Program-made: the position numbers and the translations under genes
The notes under the pieces: model-generated
The model's database searches: none
Told to the model about the DNA's origin: nothing
What the model saw: the letters and a program-made list of their open reading frames with translations, nothing else
Shown: piece by piece, positions 22,001 to 32,347 of the stretch
How the letters are laid out: the number at the start of each line of letters is the position of its first letter
Numbering within the stretch: the first letter of the stretch is position 1
Assembly (NCBI GenBank): GCA_010093705.1
Contig: MU006097.1
Span: 701,587 to 765,586, forward strand
Source: Patellaria atrata CBS 101060
Lineage: Eukaryota > Ascomycota > Dothideomycetes > Patellariales > Patellariaceae
DNA: 64,000 nt
Direction of reading: 5' to 3'

Positions 22001-22852
22001 GAAGACAGTGGTGTTGACAATGCTTCTTTTTAACCTTTCAGATACTGTTGGGGTAGTCCATGATATAATGGTTTCGGCATGACGAACTCCCAAAAACGCC
22101 GATGCGTTGATAATCCACGATTGCAGACGGGATTGTCATTAGCCCGGTCGTATGCATGTGTTTTCGCTCGGCAGGTTCTCCATATTTTGCGGATTACGGT
22201 AGCACGGTGGGTACAAGTTACCGATAGTCTGCTTAAACGAAACAGAAATCAGAAAGCCCTTACCTTAAGGTTATCTCCACTGCTTTGTAACCGAAGAGGC
22301 CGCTTACCTTATCTCCCGTCGGCGGGGCTACCTTCTACCTTATTACATATCCATTGTCGCGAGTTGCCTTCCCATCATCTCATCAACAACGTTACGTGAG
22401 GGCTATTCTGTGTATAGGGTAGGATCTGACTTAATATCGACCAGAGTTGAGGAGATGGGTTCTATAGAATGCTTTCTGTCTTTCTTTTTTTCTGTTTTTC
22501 TGTCTTTCTGTTTTTCTGTCTTTCTGTCTCACCTTCAGGTTTTGCAGATGAATCCTTCCCGTCCGCTTTAGATCTCGATCTAGCCTATTCCGTATTGGGT
22601 CTTGCTCTTCGCATTACGACCTCAAACTTAACCCGACAACAAGCTGAGGTATAAGACTTATATGTTATTCGTCGCAGTTACCCAGTTACAGTATCTTTAA
22701 GAAATGCGTTTTAGTAGAAATAATAGGCGCATATTTTTATGCGATATTACATGGAATTTTCTATAGAACTAGTACGAGCTTGTAAAAAGCTAGTATGTAG
22801 CTATCTCAACCTTTGCGAACAACCGAAACTTAATCCCTAATCAGACGAAGCA
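22001..22852. other. Intergenic before the decayed HET gene
   Basis: No gene recognised. It contains the pyrimidine microsatellite at 22472-22530 and an A/T-rich tail at 22660-22800. Confidence 0.45.
22472..22530. repeat. Pyrimidine microsatellite (TTTCTGTC / TTTTTCTG)
   Basis: About 59 bp of almost pure C/T with spaced G, built from alternating CTTTCTGT and TTTTTCTG units. A simple-sequence tract expected to vary in length between isolates. Confidence 0.85.
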
Positions 22853-24875
22853 GTGTTGATGACTGCAATGGACACAATGATATCTAGCGTTGTGTCAACA
22901 TCTACGGAGTATCAATATCTATCCCTTCCCACCGATCGATCATTTAGACTCTTGAAAGTTATCTATCACAACGATTCTTTCCCTGAGCTGAGCTACAGCC
23001 TTCATAATTTCTCTATTGATACTTGTCCTCCCTATAACACTCTTTCGTACACATGGGGTAATCCAATCTGTAACAGAAGTGACGATCTGGAGAGGAGAAG
23101 GGTCTTCATGAGAGGAGTTATTATATCTCATGCGATGGACACACCATTCTCGTAAAAAAGAACCTTGCAGACTTTTTTGTCTGATGGAAGGAACTCCCCG
23201 AAAGAAATATTGAGTGGCTGTGGGTGGATGCTGTCTGCATCAATCAGTCTGATCTCGAAGAACGAGCAACGCAAGTTGATCTAATAGGAGAGGTCTTTTT
23301 TAAAAGCAGTATCAGTCATCGTTTGGTTGGGTGCATCGGAACGGGGTGTGGAACTGACTCAGCAAGACCTCTCCAACCTAACGTTTCTTGAAGAGTTTAG
23401 AATAAGTCTCCCACCTCGAGATGTCCTGCAGAGAATCTATGATTTTTTTGGACTTTTTTGTATCAAGGACATGGTTTAGTCGAGTGTGAGTCGCCCAGGA
23501 ACTCGCACTGGCCCGCCAGATGCGAGGTTTATGTGGATCATACGAACTCTCATGGGAAAATATGATCGAAGTTGGGTTAATCATGGACTATGCTCAGTGG
23601 TCGCAGCCTTATGTATCAACCAGTCCTAACCACGGAACATAATATTCTGTAGAGCAGCTCTTAGGACTGGCTTTTCTACGTCAAGTAATATCCCTAGATG
23701 GCAGGCACTTACCGGAAGAGGATGTGACACCATCGAGTGAGGAGCTCCTAATACTGATTACTGGTATGTGTATTCTATATATGCAGTACGGATGGCACGA
23801 TCAATGTCTGCGACGGACAATAGAGATAAATTCTTCGCCCTCATCAGAATAGTCAACCAACTTGGCACGAGGGTATCCGAGAATGTACCACTCTTTGGTG
23901 CAAATTAGCTCTCTTCCGTCTAAGATGTATTTTTTTTCCTTTGTCGAAATCAGTGTAATCCGTCTTGCTTCTTTCATTCTCTCGATGGTGGAGGATAAAT
24001 CAGAAAGAAATGTCAAAAACCTACCCTCGTGGGTCCCGGATTTGACTTGTAAGAGAGTTCCAGGAGACAAAGCCAACGTGAAGAAGGGGTTCGATGTTTC
24101 CCCAATTTGGAGAAAGGAACATCGAGGTTGTTCAATCACTGATAACATCTGGATTGCGCAAGGTATCCAGTTTGTCACAGTAGCTGATGTAATCGAGCCC
24201 GATTCAGACGAGTGTTGGGCGCTGACACTTCTCTACTTCTGCTAAACCTTTTCCTCAAAATGTTACCCGTTCACCAACCAATCTTTGGTCGAAGATCTTT
24301 GACGTACCTATACAGCAGATTAACTAGATGGATTGAAAGGAAATACTACCGTTTCCCTAGCGCCTGCTGCCTGTGCTGAGGAACTCAAGCTACTACTTGA
24401 GTACCAGTCCTCTCGGCATTATCATATGATCGAAAGTTCAAATCCAGATGCTGCTCAACAATTTCTAGAAGAAATCGAATAGACTCACGCAGCTCTCCTG
24501 TTAGATGAACACGACCAGAGCCTTCCATCTTTAAGAGACATAAAGGAAGTTATAAGAGCGGATTTTATCGGGGAAATCGCGGATACTCAAAAATCTGAAG
24601 AATATCCGAATTCCACATACGGTGTCTCCTTAAGCATAATGGGTGCGGGTCGAGGTCTAATCCGAACGCTGGTTGGATATATCGGACTGGGTCCCGACTC
24701 GGTCGCTATCGGCGATAGACTCTTCTTGCTTGAGGGCTCTATGGTTCCTCATGTGCTTTGGAAGTGTTCAAATCGCGAAGGGTATGAGTTTTTCGGTGAA
24801 GCTTATTTGCACGGTTGTAACCATGAAGAGATCGGTGCTTTAAAGGATGAGGTTAGGGGGGTCAATATTGTCTGA
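22853..24875 (+). pseudogene. Decayed HET-domain (heterokaryon incompatibility) gene
   Basis: Fragments in several frames line up in the order of a HET-domain protein. The start has YQYLSLPTDRSFRLLKVIYH and PYNTLSYTWGNP. It is followed by EWLWVDAVCINQSDLEERAT, the HET core. Around 23870-24240 comes NLPSWVPDLTCKRVPG, the usual Pro-Ser-Trp-Val-Pro-Asp block. The C-terminal part (24639-24875) has GLGPDSVAIGDRLFLLEGS and FFGEAYLHG, typical of the family's tail. No single frame is open across the locus, and several breaks separate the pieces, so it is a decayed host gene. Intact members mediate non-self recognition between hyphae. It flanks the oxidative block opposite the decayed NLR. Confidence 0.85.
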
Positions 24876-26347
24876 TCTATATGACTATAAGCAGTAGTGT
24901 TCTTAACTATGTTGTATAGGTCTTGCTGAAGTCATGGAAGTTTGGTAATTGGTTCAGTTTTTATTTCATTCGGTAGTTCCTTTTGAGGTTAGGTAGCCCT
25001 TTTTTTCATCTCACTAGTCTTTTGTTGATTCGAATAGTAGTCTTTCCGCTAGGCCAGCAAGTACGCTCTATTATTGTAGAATCGGTCAAGTGCTAATCCA
25101 CGACGATGGAATGTTGCTTCAATCTAAACTTGAAGGCATTTGCATGATCTATCCGATCTGGGACGGCGTCCTTTTACGCGGGTAGGGATGAAGTGTTTAT
25201 GTAGGGTACACCATTGCAAGTACTCCATTGTAAAGTAAGAGAAGGAGTGGGAATATATGTGGTATAGTAAATCTAAACTAGACCGCCATAAATATCAGCA
25301 AATCCTAACAATATTCAACCTTTCTAAAGCCTTGATCTCGAAATCCGAAGGTTGCCAAAGTTTATCATATTCGAATCCTTGACAAAGTTTGATAGAGATA
25401 TTCCTAAACTTGATTTGATCATGATCTTCTTGCTTAAGAACAAGTAAGCTTGCTTCGGTCTATTAAATCAAAGAAGATGGTATCGAGAGTTTGAAAGAAT
25501 TGAGGGTGTATATCATCAGTTAAGTAGAGGCAAAAGCCAAATGATGAAGGAGTCCACCTACCTTAGAATTCAGGGTCCCGTAAATATGGTAAGAAAGAAT
25601 TAAATGTTGTTATCTTACGGTATTCAATTCTACCTCTTAACGTGATACAATTTCGACTAATTGAAAGATAGATGGTATTCGTAAGAAATGTCAGATCATA
25701 CTGCTGAATAAAGAATTCGAAAGTGAGATTTACGAATGACACCTCTTCATCGTACGAGTATGAAAACTGTAATGTTCATAGAAGAAGGGATAAAGAATGG
25801 TTCCTACCACTAATCTCCAACAGAGATGGTCTCTCTTTCTGGTGGGTTCAGATAACTCACAGGAAAAGCAATTGACTCCGGTCCAAAGCGACAGTCTCTC
25901 AACTAGGAAATTGGCATATCAATAAATTCATCCACCAATGTGATAGCAAAAATGGTTAACGGACTTGTCTCTGTCGCGTCGATAAGGTATCCGCGGAGCG
26001 CTTGTGGCGTTTGTGGCGCATATGAGAAGCGGCGCACCAAACCCCCCTGTCAGGGTTGAACTGCGCGGGAGCTCAAGATGTCGTGCACCCACAAAACATC
26101 TTTCTGCTCTGAACGCACGTGAGAAGAAGATGCTCTACGTCCTTTTATGATCATCTAGAATGCCAGAATAAATATTCCTACTGGTCTCCTCTTCTCTAAA
26201 CCCTCCAACAATCAGCACAGCCACCGAGCGCATGACGAAGCTTGGGTTCCCAAGCTCAGTGATCTGACGGCGAGTTTCTACAAGTACTCTGTAGATATTG
26301 TTCGACATTCGAAGCCCTTCCTTAGATTTTCCAGATGAGAGACGGCG
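24876..26347. other. Long A/T-rich intergenic stretch before PFA3
   Basis: 1.47 kb without any supported gene. A/T-rich between 25250 and 25750. The last ~200 bp should hold the PFA3 promoter and leader. No transposon ends or other structure seen. Confidence 0.5.
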
Positions 26348-28149
26348 ATGCTGGCCTCTCCCTCTCCTCCAAACTCTCCCTCTTTTAAGGGCCGGCGGAG
26401 AGGCTTCGCGCGGAGATGTGAGCGATATTGTTGTAACACCGTGACATACTTTCCTCTGGTCTTCGTTTATGGACTTTCAAGCTGGGCAGCTTGGGTACTC
26501 ACACGGTTTAGATATGAACCCACGAGCGGGTTCTGGAGGGGTATGAGATACCACACTTTTGAGGCTACATTTGCTAACTTTAAGCTCTTCTAGGCCAGGT
26601 TGCCCCGGCTGTCAGTGTTATACTTTATCTGCTCCTGAACTGGTGCTACACATGCGCCGTGTTTACTTCTCCCGGGTCACCTCTCGATAGCATGCAAAAT
26701 AATGGCTACTCCTCCCTTCCTTCAACCAACGCTCCGCCCCCGTTTACGTCCTTCACAGTCAAATCTACGGGGGATATCAGGTACTGTAAAAAGTGTCAGT
26801 GTAATAAACCAGATCGGGCCCATCACTGTTCAACATGTGGGAAGTGTGTGTTGAAAATGGACCATCATTGCCCCTGGCTAGCAACATGCGTTGGACTGAG
26901 AAACCATAAAGCTTTCTTGCTTTTTCTGATATATACGAGCTTGTTCTGCATCGTAGATTGCGCAGCTACTGGGAGCTGGTTGTACTATGAGCTTGCAAAC
27001 GATGGCCGTTTCGAAGAGGCGGCAATGCCAGTGCACTATATACTTTTAGTAGTGATGTCCGGGATCATAGGGCTAGTCCTTACCGGCTTTACTGCATGGC
27101 ATATTGTACTTGTCTGTCGCGGTCAGACGACAATTGAAAATCTAGAGAAGACAAGATATCTTTCCCCCTTACGACAACATATGCAACAAAACTTGGATAA
27201 CCGCCACTACGTAGATGGAGATGTTGAAGGCCGCCCAAGTATCGGAGATCAGCTGATGGATATTCATGCCAATGCTCTCCCCGGCGTTACTCGTCCTGAG
27301 GAAGGTGTCGACGGATCTTCTTCCCCGTATTCTCCGGCTCAACAATATCTTCGACGAAGTTATGCAGATATAGAGCGTCAGCGGGAACGTGATCGCTACA
27401 ATGATTACCTTGAGGAACTGGAGTTGGAGAAGCTTCCTAATGCATTCGACGTTGGCTGGCGCCGAAATGTTCAAAACGTGTTCGGGAAAAATCACTGGTT
27501 GTGGCTAGTTCCCATATCAACCCACCTCTGCGACGGCTGGAGCTGGGAAGCAAACCCCAAGTGGATAGATGCGAGAGAGCGTATGGCGCGGAAGCGAGAC
27601 GAGCAGGTAAGACAGCAGAAAGAGCGCGAGAGGGCCGCGGGATGGGGCCGCGATAGCAGAAACCCAAGTCCCGAAAGAAGTCCTCCGAGAGTGACGAGAC
27701 ACTACTACAACCGACAATCACAAGCACCATCACCCTTACGATACGAGACTGGGACCTGGGAAGGTAGGGATGGTTCCGAAAGGAGGTACCTTAGTACTAC
27801 CAGCGGTGTGCTCACACGGCCCGCTGGTGGGAGGCGGAGTCCTAATAAAGCAGATCAAATTCTTGGTCGCTCAAGAGAAGAATATTCTGATGGACCACCT
27901 GGGCTGGGAACACCGATGCAGTATCTAGGGCGTAAAAAGTACGTAGAGAGTAGTGATGAAGACGATTATGAAAGTAGCAGTGATGAGGATATGGATCGCA
28001 GAGCGGTGATTGAGAGGCAGAGATCTGGAGAGGTGAAACCAATGGAGACTACGAACTGGAACGATGTGCCTGACGATATGATTGGAAGCAGGAGGAAAGG
28101 TTCGAATCCAGGGGTAGGAAGGGGAAGAAGCAGAGGAAAGTCGGATTAG
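26348..28149 (+). CDS. pfa3: DHHC palmitoyltransferase (PFA3-like)
   Basis: Two exons: 26348-26540 and 26594-28149 (582 residues), joined as GFWRG-QVAPAVSVILYLLL through a 53-bp intron (GTATGA...TTCTAG). The Cys-rich domain begins RYCKKCQCNKPDRAHHCSTC and contains DHHCPWLATCVG, whose DHHC cysteine carries the acyl intermediate. Four membrane segments are visible: two before the Cys-rich domain (YFPLVFVYGLSSWAAWVL and the exon-joined PAVSVILYLLL) and two after (FLLFLIYTSLFCIVDCAA and ILLVVMSGIIGLVLTGF). The TTxE element reads GQTTIENLEKTRYL. Yeast Pfa3 acylates Vac8 at the vacuole; a similar role is inferred. The long charged, Arg/Ser-rich C-terminal tail is typical of Pezizomycotina orthologs. 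Confidence 0.93.
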
Positions 28150-28909
28150 GAACAAGTACACCTATTGACCTTGTTCATCTTGATTTATGATTGTATAAGT
28201 GCATTGGATGGCGCCCGTACTACTAATTGACGGTTGATATAGCATTCTCTTTAGGAATTTGAAGATACGGTATTAACAGTTTCGCGATGGTACAGGTGAG
28301 ATACCATAATTCTTCCGTACCTGCTCATCGAAAGTCGTATTATACCAATATTGGCTTGCTTAAAGCGAATTATAAAGGATTGGTTCTTATTACTCTAATT
28401 CACTGTTTGTCTTCCTGTATTCGCGGCCAAAATTAATTGTTTCCACTCCAGTCCATTCATAACCTGAATTTGCCTCATTCGTACCCCTAACGTACAGGCC
28501 AGAAGATCTTCATGTCCGGGTTTCTAAAAAGTCGGGCGCCGTCATTTTCCCTGTTTATTTATCTCGTGGGCGTACCATCGCTGGCCTACACGGCTGAAAT
28601 GGCTCGCTTTCGTTACTGGTCCGCATGTGCCAAACCGTTTCCTGGTCAACGAGACTTCACAGGTACGATATCGGTTTGAAACTGATTTCTCGTGACCGAG
28701 CAAAATATGCTCAACGCGGTCGGCTTGCGTGACATCGTCTGCAAACGCGGAAGCTTCTCCACCACCTTTATATTTCTTCAAGTCTGCGCACCCTCTGATC
28801 GCTTCTCAACAAAACAACACCCACATTTCTTTCACGCTACACGTGAATCTCTTCTCAACACACAACATCATCTCCTTCAAGCTAATAATCGTACAGAAAA
28901 ATCAATACA
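28150..28909. other. Intergenic between PFA3 and the decayed kinase-like gene
   Basis: No gene supported. Short frames on both strands at 28540-28970 show no family features and overlap the likely promoter/leader of the gene at 28910. Confidence 0.45.
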
Positions 28910-31043
28910 ATGCCATCCTTTTTCTCAAAAATCACACAGCGCCTGAAGCACCGCTCAGGCGACAAAAATGAGCGACGCACGCGAGCAAGAACGCCAAAAT
29001 TCACGAAATCTCGCTCATCAGAGCGAGTCCGAGAAGAACTTGAATATGAAGAATCTGTCCGCGAAAGAGCAACAGAAAGTCCCATGCCGACACTTCCTCC
29101 CGTTGCGTTCGAGCCATCGCTCGAAATAGATACGTAACGCGTACCTCGCTACCCATCTACCAACCTAATCACGGATGTTAGGCGCCAAACTGAACAATAC
29201 AAAGCGAGCATGAGGAGAACCGGTGTGCCACGATTGTATGGCAATTTCAATAGCATGGCGTCCCTTTCAGCTCCCGATCTTCTCGAAAGCGACGTCCCCG
29301 TACAAGATTTTGCTGAGACAAGTGAGTCACCTGTCATTGAACGTTCACCTGAAATCCGTACTAATTTTGCTCAAGGTACAAAAGTTGTCAAAGTGGATGG
29401 TTGCTTACCATTTCCTTCCCCTGATAACGCTACTACACAAGGCTTTCCGTACAGCCGCAAACCAGTACGGGGAACTGATCCTTTCGGCAAAGCCGACACA
29501 TCGCTTCCTCCGGCTCCCGAATATCCTGTGGAGCCGTACCGAACCCCTTCTTTCCCTGCGTCCCAAGTCAAACATGTGAGCTCACATGTTCCCATATACG
29601 TGTCCCTTGCGGGTCCTCCTGAAGACTCCCGAAACAGTCAAGCTGGCAAAGTGTACTGGGAGAAGACCAAACACCATGGTCATTTAGCCCGGTGGCCTGT
29701 ACAGCTAGATCCAGATCTGGTCAAGGATACAATCAGGCCTTATCTCAAGTCCTGTGGTTTTTCGGATGCCAATTATAGCGTCCAATTCCTTGCCAGGGGT
29801 GGATGGAATAGGGCGTACACGGTGGCCACCACCGAACTCTCGTCAGGTGTCCCGAAAGAGCTTGTACTTCGTTTTATTTTCCCAGTCCAACCATGGTACA
29901 AGGTACACAGCGAAGTGGCGACCATGGAGTACGTCCGTATTCATACGAGTATCCCACTTCCAAAGGTGTATGCCTTTGACTCCTCGACCGACAATCCACT
30001 AGGGCTTGAGTGGATCCTTATGGGAAAAGTACGGGGTCGCAAGTACGCCGAAGTGCGCGGAAAGCTGGACTATGACACGAAACGAGCGCTGATCAAGACT
30101 ATTGCGGACTGGGTCGACTAGTTATCCCGCATCAGCTTCAACCATATAGGAGCTATCTTTCGTGATTGGGACAAGAAGTCCCCTGATTACCTCAAATTCG
30201 GCCTGGGACAGTACATTGAGCCTGCATGGTAGCCAGAATACCGCCTTGAATACAGCGTCTACCGTGGACCATTCTCTGCTGTCGATCAGTACGTACGAAG
30301 CTATGTCGATATCTCCATGGCAGAAATCATGGACGAGAGACATAAAGGACGTGCGAGACATGACTTGGGCCTTAGCTTGGCTCGTTCTGCCGATGAAAAC
30401 GCATGCGTCGCTTGCGGGAGCGTCTGTGAGAGACCCGAGCAAAGGGTCGAGATGCATCAGCGGTCCGATCGTGTCCGGATACAAAGAACAGCCAGAGCAC
30501 ATGAAGGATCAATGCGGGACTCCACTCCCAAGTCTCTGCGAAGCGGCGCATTTCACAGGTTTGCCAGAACACTACAGGCACATTCAAAGTATCATTCCTC
30601 TTATTTGCCCTCACCCACCCTTGAACACCTTCCTTTATCACTATGACATTTCCGAAAACAATGTTTTCGTCGACGATTCTGGCGCTCCCGTTGCCCTGCT
30701 GGACTGGGAACAGCTAAATGCGACCCATCCTGTAAAAATGGACACTCACCCTGTAATCATCGCCACAGAATACAAACCTGGGAACTATCATGTTCTTAAC
30801 TACAAGCCTTGGACCGAGATTGGACCGAAGACTAAATCGGAATACGACTTCGAGTTGATCATTCAAGACATCGAGTTGCAGAAAGTGTTCAAGAAGCGGC
30901 TAGAGAGATTGCACTCGCCTTATTTGCAAGCCTTAAAGAAGCGGGATGATGACCTTGGTGAGCTTTTCGACTGTCTGGAGGAGATTTCTCGATCGTACAT
31001 TGGACATGCTGCACATCTTTTTGAGGTTGTGAGGGAGGAATAA
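28910..31043 (+). pseudogene. Decayed aminoglycoside-phosphotransferase-like (APH) kinase gene
   Basis: Exon 1 at 28910-29134 encodes a basic N-terminus (MPSFFSKITQRLKHRSGDKN). A 48-bp intron (GTAACG...GTTAG, branch CCTAATC) leads to exon 2 at 29183. The kinase core is recognisable: FLARGGWNRAYTVATTELSS (nucleotide loop), LVLRFIFPVQPW (Lys/Arg strand), and PLPKVYAFDSSTDNPLGLEW. The catalytic H-x-D-x(4)-N loop is LYHYDISENNVF and the metal-binding motif LLDWEQL. Two in-frame TAG codons near 30119 and 30230 interrupt conserved sequence (WVD-stop-LSRISFNHIG; EPAW-stop-PEYRLEYS). A frame change near 30480 separates RRSDRVRI-type sequence from EQPEHMKDQCGTPL. Both stops look like former CAG codons. 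Read-through or unusual splicing is less likely. Function of intact fungal relatives is mostly unknown. Confidence 0.8.
29571..29590. repeat. Perfect 20-bp palindrome
   Basis: AACATGTGAGCTCACATGTT equals its own reverse complement over all 20 bases. It lies inside the APH-like gene, encoding VKHVSSHVP-type sequence, so it may be a chance result of codon use. Confidence 0.9.
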
Positions 31044-32347
31044 AATCCCGCGGTCCCGATTCAGTGAGAGTCAGAAATTTGTACAATAGTTCTAGTTTTC
31101 GCTCAGCATCAGATTCGGGTCGGTTGAAAAAGTTTCAGCATATCAAATCGGGTCGATTGGAAAAGTTCAGCAGATGTACTATAAAATACTTTCTCACTAG
31201 TCGATGGGTAGGGTTAGAAGACCACTTTTCACGGCATAATCTCATGTTACCGTTCTTTCCATGAAAGAATATCCACACCTGATTAATATGCGTGACAATG
31301 AGACAGAATTTGTGACCCCAGTTCCTACACTTTACCAAAGACACGTATCTTATTTCAGCTGAACGCTGTTCAGATACCTCCATCACTTGAGAGTAATGTT
31401 GACAAAACTCCATCCCTATCCACATCGCCCTTCATATTGCCCAATCCCCAATTAGACCGTACGCTGATCATTCCTGCAACAACAGCTTGCATATTCGACT
31501 TACTAACTCCACCTTCCTTCACCTTAGAACACAGACCCGATAACCTAACTCCCATCCCCTCACTATCTACACCCAATCCCCAAAATACCAATTTCATACA
31601 AGCCTTATAAACCACACCACCTCTCCTCCACACCCAACTCCCAATAACACATACCTTACTTACACGCCCACAACGCATTCAAGCCGCCACCATTCGCACA
31701 ACCCTCAAAGATACGAATCCCCCAATGTTGAGTTCACGGGTTTCTGGTGCGATATCCCGTTCATTCAATGAATAGGCATACCCTCCAAGTAGCGATCTCT
31801 CGCACGAGTCTCATGAACAACGTCTCGAGGTCAATCTATTATTTCTCAGCGTCGCACGTTATTTTCAGCTATCCACATCCGCGCCATGAGATGAAAGTTA
31901 TGGACGCGGAGCTTGTGATCGACTCTGGTCCTTTTTATCTACGATATGGTTCTACCGCACTGTGGTATTAACGTGGTTTGTGTAGCACGTTATATGTTAC
32001 GATGAATGGTTTTAGGGTAGTAGTTTTATAGATAACGCTTTACTCGAAGTGAGTATTTGCATTTTCAAATTGGTGATGGTTAATAGGTCCATAAGAGTTT
32101 TAATATGGATTTGAAATCTCTAATGCAGTACCTAAGCATACTCTGGCTTTGGGCATAAAAGTTGTCGCATGAGGGTAGAAGTAACACTATGAAGGTATAG
32201 GACAGTATAACAGGGCATGCACGAACAGTACAAGTGGCGAGCGGGTCGATATATCTCCAGTTTGATATATTCGATAATGAAGAGAAGCATATATCATTGA
32301 TCATTATCATCTATCATAAAGTTCCAGTTGTTTTCCATGTATTAAGG
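31044..32347. other. Intergenic between the APH-like gene and LIG4
   Basis: No gene supported. A C-rich block at 31430-31720 and a 74-codon plus frame at 31747-31971 carry no recognisable features. A short tandem duplication lies at 31108-31172. Confidence 0.45.
31108..31172. repeat. Imperfect tandem duplication (~32 bp, two copies)
   Basis: Copy A, 31108-31140, and copy B, 31142-31172, share the core CGGGTCG-TTG-AAAAGTTCAGCA with a few substitutions and two single-base gaps. It lies just downstream of the APH-like gene. Confidence 0.8.

Noticed and set aside
24430-24450. B-box-like AGTTCAAATCC
   Set aside because: Lies inside the decayed HET gene and has no A-box at a tRNA-like distance.
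28105-28120. GGTTCGAATCC, a tRNA B-box match
   Set aside because: It is coding sequence near the end of PFA3 with no tRNA structure around it.
29135-29182. In-frame TAA in the APH-like gene as a nonsense change
   Set aside because: It lies inside a good 48-bp intron (GTAACG...GTTAG with a CTAAT branch), so it is spliced out; the gene is broken elsewhere.
31747-31971. 74-codon plus frame ending GPFYLRYGSTALWY
   Set aside because: No family, no upstream coding continuity, flanked by stops in all frames.
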